Positions 33,634 through 41,697 of a stretch of DNA of 64,000 nt are shown in pieces. The stretch is taken from positions 124,001 through 188,000 of the forward strand of contig JBFLXL010000003.1 in NCBI GenBank assembly GCA_040757205.1, read 5' to 3'. The stretch comes from Bacillota bacterium. Its GTDB lineage: Bacteria > Bacillota > Desulfotomaculia > Desulfotomaculales > Desulforudaceae. A program made the position numbers and the translations under genes. How positions within the stretch are numbered: position 1 is the stretch's first letter; the number at the start of each line of letters is the position of its first letter. The notes beneath the pieces were generated by a model, which had not been told where the DNA came from, searched no databases, and was given only the letters and a program-made list of their open reading frames with translations.

Positions 33634-34614
33634 GTGTTAAACGGCAGATCGGTTCTGGTCACGGGGGGTACGGGCTCGTTCGGGCAGAAATTCGTGGAGA
33701 CGGTGCTCCAGCAATACGAACCGCGCCGGCTGATCATCTTGAGCCGGGACGAGCTGAAGCAATACGAAATGCAGCAGGTAAAAAGCCCGGTGGAAAACCC
33801 CTGCCTGCGGTATTTTCTCGGTGATGTGCGCGACAAGGACCGGCTTTACCGCGCTTTTTACGGCGTCGACCTTGTGGTGCACGCGGCGGCGCTGAAACAA
33901 GTACCGGCCGCCGAGTACAATCCCTTCGAAGTGGTCCAGACCAACATCATCGGCACGCAGAACGTCATCGACGCCGCCATCGATAACGGGGTCCAAAAGG
34001 TCATTGCTCTTAGCACCGATAAGGCGGTGAACCCGGTAAACCTTTACGGGGCGACCAAACTGTGCCTGGAGAGACTGGTGGTGGCGGCGAATTCCTACGC
34101 CGGCGGCCGCACCAAATTCAGCGTGGTCCGCTACGGCAACGTGGTCGGCAGCCGTGGCAGCGTGGTGCCCGTGTTCCTCAAGCAAAAAAAGGCGCACGTT
34201 TTGACCGTCACCGACGAGCGGATGACCCGTTTTTGGATCACCCTGGAACAGGGAGTGTCGTTTGTGCTCGGTTGCCTGGAGAATATGCAGGGCGGCGAGG
34301 TTTTTGTGCCGAAGATTCCCAGTATGCGGATCATTGACCTGGCCCGGACCGTTTGTCCCCACTGCCGGATTCAATTTATCGGCGTCCGCCCGGGAGAAAA
34401 GCTCCATGAGTTGCTCATCTCCAAGGACGAGGCCCGTAACGTTGTGGACCATGGAGACTACTTCGTGGTGAAACCTTCTTTTCCGTTTTGGAAATCCAAA
34501 GTTGAACAACAAGGGCGGCCGGTCCCGGAGGAATGGGAATACGCGAGCAACACTAACGAGCAGTGGCTTGAAAAAGACCGGTTGCAGGAGCTGATCGAGC
34601 AATTAACAGACTAA
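33634..34614 (+). CDS. pseB: UDP-N-acetylglucosamine 4,6-dehydratase (inverting), PseB
   Basis: First enzyme of pseudaminic acid synthesis: dehydration with C5 inversion of UDP-GlcNAc. 326 residues, short-chain dehydrogenase fold with GGTGSFGQKF (NAD site, about 11-20), LGDVRDKDRL, HAAALKQVP, STDKAVNPVNLYGATK (Tyr/Lys pair) and RYGNVVGSRGSV, the PseB/FlaA1 signature. GTG start. The end overlaps the apparent N-terminus of the next gene, pseG, in a different frame. Confidence 0.95.
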   Translation: MLNGRSVLVTGGTGSFGQKFVETVLQQYEPRRLIILSRDELKQYEMQQVKSPVENPCLRYFLGDVRDKDRLYRAFYGVDLVVHAAALKQVPAAEYNPFEVVQTNIIGTQNVIDAAIDNGVQKVIALSTDKAVNPVNLYGATKLCLERLVVAANSYAGGRTKFSVVRYGNVVGSRGSVVPVFLKQKKAHVLTVTDERMTRFWITLEQGVSFVLGCLENMQGGEVFVPKIPSMRIIDLARTVCPHCRIQFIGVRPGEKLHELLISKDEARNVVDHGDYFVVKPSFPFWKSKVEQQGRPVPEEWEYASNTNEQWLEKDRLQELIEQLTD

Positions 34615-35717
34615 TCATTCGTGCCGATGCCAATGCACAGATCGGTACGGGCCATTTGATGCGCTGCCTGGCTCTGGCCCAAGCCTGGCGGGAGCACGGC
34701 GGGGAGGCGGTTTTTGTTACGGCCTGTGACAGTCCCGCTATGAAGCAGCGGCTTTGGAACGAAGGATTTGACGTGGTGGAAATACAGGGCGCGCATCCGG
34801 ACCCTATGGATGCGGGGACGGTAATGAACGTGCTGGCGGCGCATCCCGGAGCCTGGCTGGTGCTGGACGGTTACCACTTTGATTCCGCCTATCAGCGGCT
34901 GGTTAAAGAAAGAGAAACAGGCCGCCGGTTGCTGGCCATTGACGACACGGCTCATCTTGACCGCTATTATGCGGATATCGTTTTAAATCAGAACCTGCAT
35001 GCCCACAGTCTGCATTATTCCCACGCACCTTACACGCGGTTGCTTTTGGGCACGAGGTATGCGCTGTTGCGCCGGGAGTTTTGGGCCTGGCGTGGTCACC
35101 GGAGAGAGGTTCCAGCAGTAGCGAAGAAGGTCCTGGTGACGATGGGCGGCAGCGACCCTGACAATGTCACCCTGAAGGCCATCCAAGCCCTGGTTCGCAT
35201 CGACATTCCGGATCTGGAAGCGGTGGTGGTCATCGGCCCATCGAACCCGCACCGGGAGGCGTTGCGCCGGGCGGCCGAATCCAGCCCGTTTCCCGTCAGC
35301 CTGGCCGAGAATGTTGAAAACATGCCGGAGTTGATGGCGTGGGCCGATATGGCTGTTTCGGCCGGGGGAACCACGGTGTGGGAACTTTTGTTTTTGGGAG
35401 TTCCTACACTGGCCTTGCCGATCGCCGACAACCAGCGGGAAATCATGAGCATCTTGACCGAGTGGGGTTTCGTGGATGGTCCGGATCAGGATCCGGACGA
35501 AATCGGAGCAGAGGCAAATTGCCCGATTGGCATAAAAATGCAGCGCCTTGCTTTGGACGAGGATAGGCGTACTCTTCTTGCGCGGCGCGGTCGGCAACTG
35601 GTCGACGGGCGCGGTGTACTGCGCGTTGCGGAGGTGCTGAGGGGTCAAACGGCAGATAACCGGGTGGCGGCCGGGCATCCTTTTGGAGAAGGGAATCAAG
35701 CAGACCGTCGTTTATGA
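34602..35717 (+). CDS. pseG: UDP-2,4-diacetamido-2,4,6-trideoxy-altropyranose hydrolase PseG
   Basis: Removes UDP in pseudaminic acid synthesis; GT-B like fold. Conserved N-terminal IIRADANAQIGTGHLMRCLAL, with the catalytic-site His in GTGH, starts at about 34614, and MGGSDPDN, SAGGTTVWELLFLGVP and ADNQ follow further on. There is no ATG, GTG or TTG in frame between the stop at 34569 and TTG 34656, which would cut off the GTGH motif. The start given is ATT 34602, 11 bases after AGGAG inside pseB; this is inference. The last 25 residues look unconserved. Confidence 0.85.
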   Translation: MNRLIIRADANAQIGTGHLMRCLALAQAWREHGGEAVFVTACDSPAMKQRLWNEGFDVVEIQGAHPDPMDAGTVMNVLAAHPGAWLVLDGYHFDSAYQRLVKERETGRRLLAIDDTAHLDRYYADIVLNQNLHAHSLHYSHAPYTRLLLGTRYALLRREFWAWRGHRREVPAVAKKVLVTMGGSDPDNVTLKAIQALVRIDIPDLEAVVVIGPSNPHREALRRAAESSPFPVSLAENVENMPELMAWADMAVSAGGTTVWELLFLGVPTLALPIADNQREIMSILTEWGFVDGPDQDPDEIGAEANCPIGIKMQRLALDEDRRTLLARRGRQLVDGRGVLRVAEVLRGQTADNRVAAGHPFGEGNQADRRL

Positions 35718-35753
35718 AAGAAAAAGGGAAAGGAAAAGGGAAAGGGAGAGGCA

Positions 35754-36656
35754 ATGAAAGACCGGTACAAGGTCATCATGAACCCAAAATACGGTTATCG
35801 GCACCTTGCCCCCTTGCCAACGGCGGAGAAACTAAACGACTTCTATCGTGAACAGTATTATGACCTGGTGGCGGCCGGCGGCCGTGCGCCTGGAGAACAA
35901 CGGTTGATGCAAGGTGGCGGGGAAAGCAATTCGGAACTGGTATGGCTTTCGAAAACCACGTGGAGCGATATACAAGACACTCTGGAGCAACATCTGAGCC
36001 ACAAGAAAGAGCGATGGTTGCTGGATGTGGGTTCCGGCCCCGGTTGTTTCGGAAAATATATGCAGGAAGCAGGGTGGCACGTGGTGGGGATTGAGCCGTC
36101 CGGAAAGGCGGCGGAAATAGCCCGATCCTCCGGCATTACCGTGTTTAATTCCGTAGAAGAGTGCTTCGGCCGGGTGGAAAGGCGCTTTGATGCCATTGTA
36201 CTCCTGCAGGTACTGGAGCATATACTTGATCCCGCGGGTCTTATCCAAAGTCTCCGTCGGCTTATGCTTGAACAAAGCATTTTGGTGATTCAAGTTCCTA
36301 ATGACTTCTCGGCAATTCAAGAATGCGCTTGCGGCAAACTGAACCTGGAACCATGGTGGATTACCGCTCCGGATCATATAAATTACTTTAACTTTGAATC
36401 GCTGGTGGGTTTTCTGCGCAAGCTCGACTTCCAAGTAGTGGAGATGTTTGGCGATTTTCCGATGGAGATGTTTTTGTTCTTTGGCGATATTTACGTAGGG
36501 AATCCGGATATCGGCAGCCAGGTTCACAAAAAGCGAATGGCCTTTGAGTTGGCATTGCCCTCGGAATTAAGAAGGAATTTGTATCGGTGTTTTGCCGGGA
36601 ACGGTCTTGGTAGGCGTTGCCTGGTGTTTGCGCAGCCTTTGGGAGATGAGCAATGA
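35754..36656 (+). CDS. SAM-dependent methyltransferase (class I)
   Basis: 300 residues. A leading segment (KVIMNPKYGYRHLAPLPT, LNDFYREQYY) is followed by the Rossmann methyltransferase core: motif I LLDVGSGPGCFGKYM (about 88-102), GIEPSGKAAEIAR, and FDAIVLLQVLEHILDP as motif IV/post-IV. It belongs with sugar- or glycan-modifying methyltransferases of the Methyltransf_23 type. Located between pseG and pseI, so it probably methylates the nonulosonic acid or the glycan, but the target is not shown. ATG 35754 has GGGAGAGG; stop overlaps the next start (ATGA). Confidence 0.85.
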   Translation: MKDRYKVIMNPKYGYRHLAPLPTAEKLNDFYREQYYDLVAAGGRAPGEQRLMQGGGESNSELVWLSKTTWSDIQDTLEQHLSHKKERWLLDVGSGPGCFGKYMQEAGWHVVGIEPSGKAAEIARSSGITVFNSVEECFGRVERRFDAIVLLQVLEHILDPAGLIQSLRRLMLEQSILVIQVPNDFSAIQECACGKLNLEPWWITAPDHINYFNFESLVGFLRKLDFQVVEMFGDFPMEMFLFFGDIYVGNPDIGSQVHKKRMAFELALPSELRRNLYRCFAGNGLGRRCLVFAQPLGDEQ

Positions 36657-37624
36657 ATGTATTGATTACAAGCGCCTCGCGCAAAGTGTGGCTGATAAAA
36701 GCCTTCCAGCAGGCTTTGGCGGAGGAAGGCGGAGGCCGGGTTGTCGCCGTAGATGCCAGCCCTTTGTCTGCCGCCCTCTATTTTGCCGATAACAGTTATG
36801 TTACCCCTCCCGGGTTGGGCGATGATTTTTTGACGGCCATACAAGGGATCTGTCAAAAACACACCGTGAGCCTTCTCATCCCCACCCGGGACGAAGAGTT
36901 GCCCTTCTTTGCCCTGCTCCGGCCGACCTTCCGGCGGATGGGCGTGACGGTGATGGTTCCTAACCCGGAGGTGGTCGAAATCTGCCGGGACAAACGTTTA
37001 TTCATTGCTTTTTGTCTTGAGCATGGGTTTTTGGTTCCCGAAACGTATGCGTCAGCCGGGGAGATCGCTGGGTTTCCGGTCTTTGTCAGGGAGAGGTTTG
37101 GCAAGGGGAGCAAACGGGCTTTCCGGGTCGAGGCCGCGCCGGAATTGGCCCACCTGCTGCCACGCCTAAAGGAGCCGATTATCCAGCAGTACATAGAGGC
37201 CCCGGAATACACCGTGGATTTGTGCGCCGACTTTTCCGGCCGGGTTCTATCGGTTGTTCCCCGGGAGCGCGTCTCCATCTTCGGAGGAGAGGCGTTTATC
37301 GGTAGGACGTGCAAAAACTTTGATATAATGCAAGAAGCCGCACGGCTGGCCCAATCCCTCCATCTTATTGGGCATAACACTATCCAGTGTTTTTGGCATG
37401 AAGGGAAGGTCAAGTTCATAGAGGTGAACCCCAGGTACGGAGGGGCCGCCAACTTAGGCTTTGCCGCCGGTGCTTTTACACCGCGCACACTGATACGCCT
37501 GGTCCTGGGTAAAGAGGTCAAAACAGTGATCGGCGAGTTTGAAGATGGGTACGTCATGCTTCGCTATACCGAAGACCTTTTCCTCGGTGCGCAAGAGGTA
37601 GATCAAGCTGAACGGTTCAATTAG
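36653..37624 (+). CDS. ATP-grasp ligase-like protein in the pse cluster
   Basis: 323 residues with the ATP-grasp layout of carbamoyl-phosphate-synthase-like ligases: N-terminal Rossmann-like part (MNVLITSASRKVWLIKAFQ, VDASPLSAALYFAD), lid and Lys region (FPVFVRERFGKGSKRAFRV), PIIQQYIEAPEYTVDLC and FIEVNPRYGGAANLGFAAG, which bears the metal-binding Glu/Asn. Such enzymes join a carboxylate to an amine through acyl phosphate. Coupled to the methyltransferase (ATGA) and 42 bases from pseI, so a role in decorating the flagellar sugar, for example acylating or aminoacylating it, is plausible but unproven. Confidence 0.82.
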   Translation: MNVLITSASRKVWLIKAFQQALAEEGGGRVVAVDASPLSAALYFADNSYVTPPGLGDDFLTAIQGICQKHTVSLLIPTRDEELPFFALLRPTFRRMGVTVMVPNPEVVEICRDKRLFIAFCLEHGFLVPETYASAGEIAGFPVFVRERFGKGSKRAFRVEAAPELAHLLPRLKEPIIQQYIEAPEYTVDLCADFSGRVLSVVPRERVSIFGGEAFIGRTCKNFDIMQEAARLAQSLHLIGHNTIQCFWHEGKVKFIEVNPRYGGAANLGFAAGAFTPRTLIRLVLGKEVKTVIGEFEDGYVMLRYTEDLFLGAQEVDQAERFN

Positions 37625-37666
37625 GACCGTGTTCATTGATCCGGTGATTATGGAGGAGGAAAGTCA

Positions 37667-38719
37667 ATGCGCGATATGGTGATCAATGGGCGCGCGATCG
37701 GCCCCGGGCACCCTGTGTATATCGTCGCTGAGCTTTCGGCCAACCACAATCAGTCGTTTGACCGGGCTGTCGCCATGGTGCAAGCGGCAAAGGAAGCCGG
37801 TGCGGATGCCGTCAAACTACAGACTTACACACCGGACACGATAACAATAAACGTCGATTCGTCTCCGTTTCGCCATTCGCCGGATAGTCTTTGGGCTGGG
37901 AAGACACTTTATGATCTCTACGCCGAAGCCTACACGCCCTGGGAATGGCAGCCCAAACTCAAGGAAGCGGCGGAAGAACTGGAACTCGGCTTCTTCTCCA
38001 CGGCGTTTGACCCAACAGCAGTCGACTTTCTGGAGGCAATGGACGTCCCGGTCCATAAGATCGCCTCCTTTGAGCTGGTGGATATCCCCCTCATAGAAAA
38101 GATGGCCCGTACCGGCAAGCCGTTGATTATTTCCACGGGTATGGCCAGCCTGGGAGAGATCGAAGAAGCCGTCCGGGCGGCCCGCGGCGCCGGGGCGGCA
38201 CAGATCGCGCTGCTCAAGTGCACCAGCGCCTACCCCGCTCCGCCGGAGCAGATGAACCTGCGCACCATCCCACATCTGGCCCGGGCGTTTGGAGTGCCCG
38301 CCGGCCTTTCCGACCATACCCTCGGCATCGCCGTACCCGTGGCGGCCGTGGCCCTGGGTGCTTGTATCGTGGAGAAACACTTTACGCTTTCACGGAGCAT
38401 GCCGGGTCCGGACAGCGCTTTTTCACTGGAGCCGCACGAATTCAAGGCGATGGTGGAGGCGATCCGGGCGGCCCAGAAGGCCCTGGGCGAGGTTCACTAC
38501 GGCGTGAGCGAACGCGAGGCCGCGAGCAGGGTTTTCCGGCGCTCCCTTTTTGTGGTGGAAGATATGAAGGCCGGAGCGGTGTTCACGGAGGAAAACGTGC
38601 GTTCCATCCGGCCGGGACACGGCTTGCATCCGCGCCACTTGCAAGATGTACGGGGGCGCAGGGCCACGCGGGACATTCCCGCCGGCACCCCGCTCGCTTG
38701 GAATATGGTGGGGTGGTAG
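37667..38719 (+). CDS. pseI: Pseudaminic acid synthase PseI (NeuB family)
   Basis: Condenses phosphoenolpyruvate with the 6-deoxy diacetamido-hexose to form pseudaminic acid. 350 residues: TIM barrel with IVAELSANHNQSFDRA, ADAVKLQTYTPDTITINVDS and LYDLYAEAYTPWEWQPKL (pattern typical of PseI rather than LegI), KIASFELVDIPLI, STGMAS and EKHFTLSRSMPGPDSAFSLEP, then the C-terminal antifreeze-like SAF domain (RRSLFVVEDMKAGAVFTEEN through PAGTPLAW). ATG 37667 with GGAGGAGG. Converges on pseC, leaving 11 bases between stops. Confidence 0.95.
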   Translation: MRDMVINGRAIGPGHPVYIVAELSANHNQSFDRAVAMVQAAKEAGADAVKLQTYTPDTITINVDSSPFRHSPDSLWAGKTLYDLYAEAYTPWEWQPKLKEAAEELELGFFSTAFDPTAVDFLEAMDVPVHKIASFELVDIPLIEKMARTGKPLIISTGMASLGEIEEAVRAARGAGAAQIALLKCTSAYPAPPEQMNLRTIPHLARAFGVPAGLSDHTLGIAVPVAAVALGACIVEKHFTLSRSMPGPDSAFSLEPHEFKAMVEAIRAAQKALGEVHYGVSEREAASRVFRRSLFVVEDMKAGAVFTEENVRSIRPGHGLHPRHLQDVRGRRATRDIPAGTPLAWNMVGW

Positions 38720-38730
38720 AGAGTTATAAG

Positions 38731-39885
38731 CTAAAACAACGTCCGTATGCCGGTTATCACCCGCTGGACTTCTTCGTCCGTAATGGCCGGAAAGAGCGGC
38801 AGGGTAAGGGTGGCTTCGTAGTAAGCCTCAGCCCGGGGGCAAAGGCCCGGCGGGTAACCGAGGCGTTGGTAGTAGGGGTGGCGGTAGACAGGAATGTAGT
38901 GCACTTGGGTGCCGATGCCGTATTGCCGCAACAAGGTGCATACCTCACGGCGCGTTCTGCCGATTGCCTTCCAATCTATCCGCACCACGTAGATGTGGTA
39001 GGCCGATTCCCGGTCCGGCTTCCGGGCCGGTGGGCGGATGGCCGGTGCAAGCGCCGAGAAGGCCTGGTCGTAGGTTCGGGCGATTTCCCTCCTTCTTCTC
39101 AGGAACCTGTCCAGCTTTTTCAACTGTGATCTGCCCAGGGCGCACTGCAGGTCGCTAAGGCGGTAGTTGTGCCCGAGACACTGCACCTCGTAATACCAGG
39201 GCTCCGGATCGGCTCCGGGGTCGAGGTTGAGCAAAAGCGCCGGATCGCGGGCGATGCCGTGCTCTCGGAATGCCCGAAGCCTTTGTCCGAAATCGGTCTT
39301 GTTGGTCAACACCGCACCACCTTCGCCGGTGGTGATGTGTTTGACCGGGTGGAAGCTGAAGACGGTCATATCGGACAGGCCGCCTATGGACCCCCCCCGG
39401 TATGTGGCCCCCAGAGCGTGGCAGGCGTCTTCAATGACGTGTAGATTGCGGCGCCGGGCGATCTCGCGGATTTCCTCCAGATCGCAGGGCTGCCCCGCGA
39501 AATGTACCGGGACGACGGCACGGGTGCGGGTGGTGATCAGGCTCTCGATTTGGGCGGCGTCGATGTTGGCCGTCTCCGGCTCAATATCGGCGAAAACCGG
39601 CTTTGCGCCGAGAAAAAGCGCCGCGTTTGCCGTCGCGGCGAAGGTAATGGGAGAGGTGATCACCTCGCTCCCCGGTTGCAGGCCGGCTGCAAAGTACGCC
39701 CCATGCAGGGCGGCCGTGCCGCTCGAAAAGACGACGGCGTGTCGGGCGCCACAGAAGGAAGCCAGTGCCTCCTCGAAGTCAACCACCCTTGGTCCCTGGG
39801 TCAGCCGGTCCGAGCGCAAAACTTCTACGACGGACCGGATGTCCTCTTCATCGATGGATTGCCGGCCGTACGGAATAAAGCGCAT
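38731..39885 (-). CDS. pseC: UDP-4-amino-4,6-dideoxy-N-acetyl-altrosamine aminotransferase PseC
   Basis: PLP-dependent DegT/DnrJ/EryC1 enzyme that aminates the PseB product using glutamate. 384 residues: FSSGTAALHGAYFAAG (phosphate cup), DACHALGATYRGG, and the PLP Lys in FSFHPVKHITTGEGGAVLT. It ends with the Arg/Tyr-rich C-terminal domain (TQVHYIPVYRHPYYQRLG). ATG 39885 has GGGGGAGGAAGG upstream; the in-frame ATG at 39906 lacks one. It forms a short minus-strand unit with the cytidylyltransferase upstream. Confidence 0.95.
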   Translation of the reverse strand: MRFIPYGRQSIDEEDIRSVVEVLRSDRLTQGPRVVDFEEALASFCGARHAVVFSSGTAALHGAYFAAGLQPGSEVITSPITFAATANAALFLGAKPVFADIEPETANIDAAQIESLITTRTRAVVPVHFAGQPCDLEEIREIARRRNLHVIEDACHALGATYRGGSIGGLSDMTVFSFHPVKHITTGEGGAVLTNKTDFGQRLRAFREHGIARDPALLLNLDPGADPEPWYYEVQCLGHNYRLSDLQCALGRSQLKKLDRFLRRRREIARTYDQAFSALAPAIRPPARKPDRESAYHIYVVRIDWKAIGRTRREVCTLLRQYGIGTQVHYIPVYRHPYYQRLGYPPGLCPRAEAYYEATLTLPLFPAITDEEVQRVITGIRTLF

Positions 39886-39951
39886 GCCTTCCTCCCCCGA
39901 ATACAAAGGCCAATTGTTTTAGCTCCGGTCGGCTAGTCCCGGCCGGGTCGG

Positions 39952-40683
39952 CTACACCGTGCGCTGGCGCACGTGGGCGTTGATCTTCAGGAGTTCCGGC
40001 TCCCGGTCCAGGAGCGCCAGCACGTCGCGGATCTCAATGATTTCCCCCGGCCGGTACAGGCGGTCGTAGATGTGCGTGAGCAACCGGTAATCCGCTTCCT
40101 CGTCCACGCAAAGACGCCGGCCGGGACGCTGCAAGGCGGCGGGTGCCGGATAACGGGCGCACCGGAACTGTTCCGGGTGCCGGTAAATATACAGCGTGAC
40201 GTGCTCGCGGGCCGGGGTGCCTTGCGCCAGGCGGTGGGCCCGGTCCAATGCCTCGCGGGTGAAGATTTCGGTGTCCAGCCCCCGGGGCAAACCGTCGGCC
40301 ACCCCGGCGCCCACGTAGTCAAAATGGTGGGCGCGGAAATACTGCACCACCCCGTCGACCGTATCCGGATCGATCAAGGGACAATCCCCGGTCACGCGCA
40401 CCACCAAGTCGGCCCGCACCATTTCCGCCGCCTCGGCATACCTGGCCAGCACGTCTTGTTCGCTGCCGGCGTACCACGCCACGCCGGCCTGTTCGGCTAG
40501 GTCGATTACGGGTCGGTCCTGCGGCGAGGCGGTGGTGGCAATCACAATTGCATCCAGGGTCCCGGCCGATCGCAAGCGCTCAATTATGCGGGACAACATC
40601 GGTCGTCCGGCAAGGGGTTTTAGTACCTTTCCCGGAAAACGCGTGGAACCGGTACGGGCCTGGACGATGCCCACCGTATGCAA
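39952..40683 (-). CDS. Cytidylyltransferase (SpsF/PseF-like)
   Basis: 243 residues with the nucleotidyltransferase start VGIVQARTGSTRFPGKVLKPLAG and RVTGDCPLIDPDTVDGVV, the SpsF/CTP_transf_3 branch rather than the typical CMP-sialic-acid-synthetase start. In this cluster it is the only candidate for activating pseudaminic acid to its CMP form (PseF role). TTG 40683 has GGGGAGGTG upstream. 66 bases before pseC on the same strand. Confidence 0.85.
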   Translation of the reverse strand: MHTVGIVQARTGSTRFPGKVLKPLAGRPMLSRIIERLRSAGTLDAIVIATTASPQDRPVIDLAEQAGVAWYAGSEQDVLARYAEAAEMVRADLVVRVTGDCPLIDPDTVDGVVQYFRAHHFDYVGAGVADGLPRGLDTEIFTREALDRAHRLAQGTPAREHVTLYIYRHPEQFRCARYPAPAALQRPGRRLCVDEEADYRLLTHIYDRLYRPGEIIEIRDVLALLDREPELLKINAHVRQRTV

Positions 40684-41084
40684 GGCTGCACACCTCCCCG
40701 GTCATCCATACGGTATTGTAACATAAAAACGCCGGCTCGTTGCGGTTCGCGTTTCCGCCGGCCAAACCATACATAAATCCTCAATCCGGCAAGGTTTCCT
40801 GGAAAACATGGCCGTCCGCCCCGCCGGACGGCGCGACCCGCAGCCGCGGAAAACGAACAGACGGTCCCATAGTTTCGTGCCGCCACATCCCATTTGCATC
40901 TTGCTTGTCATTCTTTAGGCCGATACGCGCCTTCCCCACGCCCGGCATAGATCGGAAAAAAATTTTGTTTACTTGTCAGATTTTATATCATTCATGGGGA
41001 AGGAATTCGGGAGAAATCGTCAAATCAAACAAGTAACGCCAAGGGAAAGATGTACCAGTTTGGAGAAAAAGTGCCACTAACTGC
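40684..41084. other. Intergenic region upstream of the flagellar operon
   Basis: About 400 bases without a supported gene, between the divergent cytidylyltransferase gene and the c-di-GMP riboswitch. A low-GC stretch at 40955-41040 should hold the flgB operon promoter; TTGTTT at about 40965 and TATCAT further on are only 15 bases apart, so I do not call one. The left part holds GCCCCGCCGGACGGCG-type GC hairpins. Confidence 0.6.
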
Positions 41085-41185
41085 ATATACCCTGATAGGG
41101 CAAACCGGTACGCAAGTCCGGGACGCAAAGCTACGGGTCCTGAAGTTCCATTGGAACAGGACGGCTGAGCCGCTGGGGTTTACTT
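41085..41185 (+). ncRNA. Class I cyclic-di-GMP riboswitch (GEMM-I)
   Basis: The aptamer core is plain: AGGGCAAACC (41097-41106), a P2 hairpin CCGGTAC-GCAA-GTCCGG with GNRA loop, then GGGACGCAAAGC (41120-41131), a long P3 with GGTCCTG pairing CAGGAC, and a closing GAGCCGCTGGGGTTTA side. This matches the GEMM-I consensus in order and spacing. It is the leader of the flgB operon. C. difficile has a class I riboswitch in the same position, where c-di-GMP ends transcription. Confidence 0.9.
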
Positions 41186-41186
41186 T

Positions 41187-41214
41187 AGCGGAGCCGCCCG
41201 ATGGGGCGGTTTTT
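41187..41214 (+). terminator. Riboswitch-controlled terminator/antiterminator
   Basis: Terminator stem CCGCCC (41194-41199) / GGGCGG (41204-41209) then TTTTT. The 5' flank AGCGG (41187-41191) and AGCCG (41192-41196) are complementary to CCGCT (41170-41174) and CGGCT (41162-41166) in the aptamer 3' side, so aptamer folding and an antiterminator exclude each other. Predicts an OFF switch. Confidence 0.8.
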
Positions 41215-41291
41215 ATGCGGTGGTGGATGTATGGGAGTCTTGTCCGGGCGTATGTCGAAAGTTAGGGAATCTGAGCAAAGGGGGACTGGAG

Positions 41292-41690
41292 ATGATCGGC
41301 AAGGATCCGGTGATGTCTTTGCTGGCACGGGCACTGGACGGAGAGGCGCTCAGGCAGCGGGTGATCGCGCACAACATCGCCAATCTCAATACCCCCGGTT
41401 TCAAGCACTCCCGGGTCGATTTCCAGTCGTTTATGCAGGCGGCCCTCGACGGTTCCGCCGGCCGGCTGAAACAGACCGATCCCCGCCACCTCGCGGGGCG
41501 GGCCGGTGACGTGGCCGGGCCGGGCGTGGAGATTGTCCGGGGGACTTCCCAGCGGGCGGACGGCAACAACGTCGATCTGGACCGGGAAATGGTGGAGTTG
41601 GTGGACAACGCCTTCGGGTACCGGGCGGTCAGCCAGTTCTGGTCCGGCAAGCACGGCATTTATGCCCACGTTATCAGGGGCGGGAGGTAG
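41292..41690 (+). CDS. flgB: Flagellar basal-body rod protein FlgB
   Basis: Proximal rod subunit. 132 residues with the rod signature RQRVIAHNIANLNTPGFKHSRVDF and the C-terminal VDLDREMVELVDNAFGYRAVSQFWSGK. First gene of the long operon, 78 bases after the riboswitch terminator. ATG 41292 follows GACTGGAG. A short, unrelated frame upstream (41220) has no support. Confidence 0.95.
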   Translation: MIGKDPVMSLLARALDGEALRQRVIAHNIANLNTPGFKHSRVDFQSFMQAALDGSAGRLKQTDPRHLAGRAGDVAGPGVEIVRGTSQRADGNNVDLDREMVELVDNAFGYRAVSQFWSGKHGIYAHVIRGGR

Positions 41691-41697
41691 GTAGAGC

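Noticed and set aside
36653-37624. ATP-grasp gene as PylC or D-Ala-D-Ala ligase
   Set aside because: No other pyrrolysine or cell-wall gene is near, and the motifs only support the general carbamoyl-phosphate-synthase-like ATP-grasp class.
40955-41040. Sigma-A or sigma-28 promoter before the riboswitch
   Set aside because: The region is AT-rich and must hold a promoter, but TTGTTT and TATCAT are 15 bases apart and no sigma-28 match was found, so I do not call a site.
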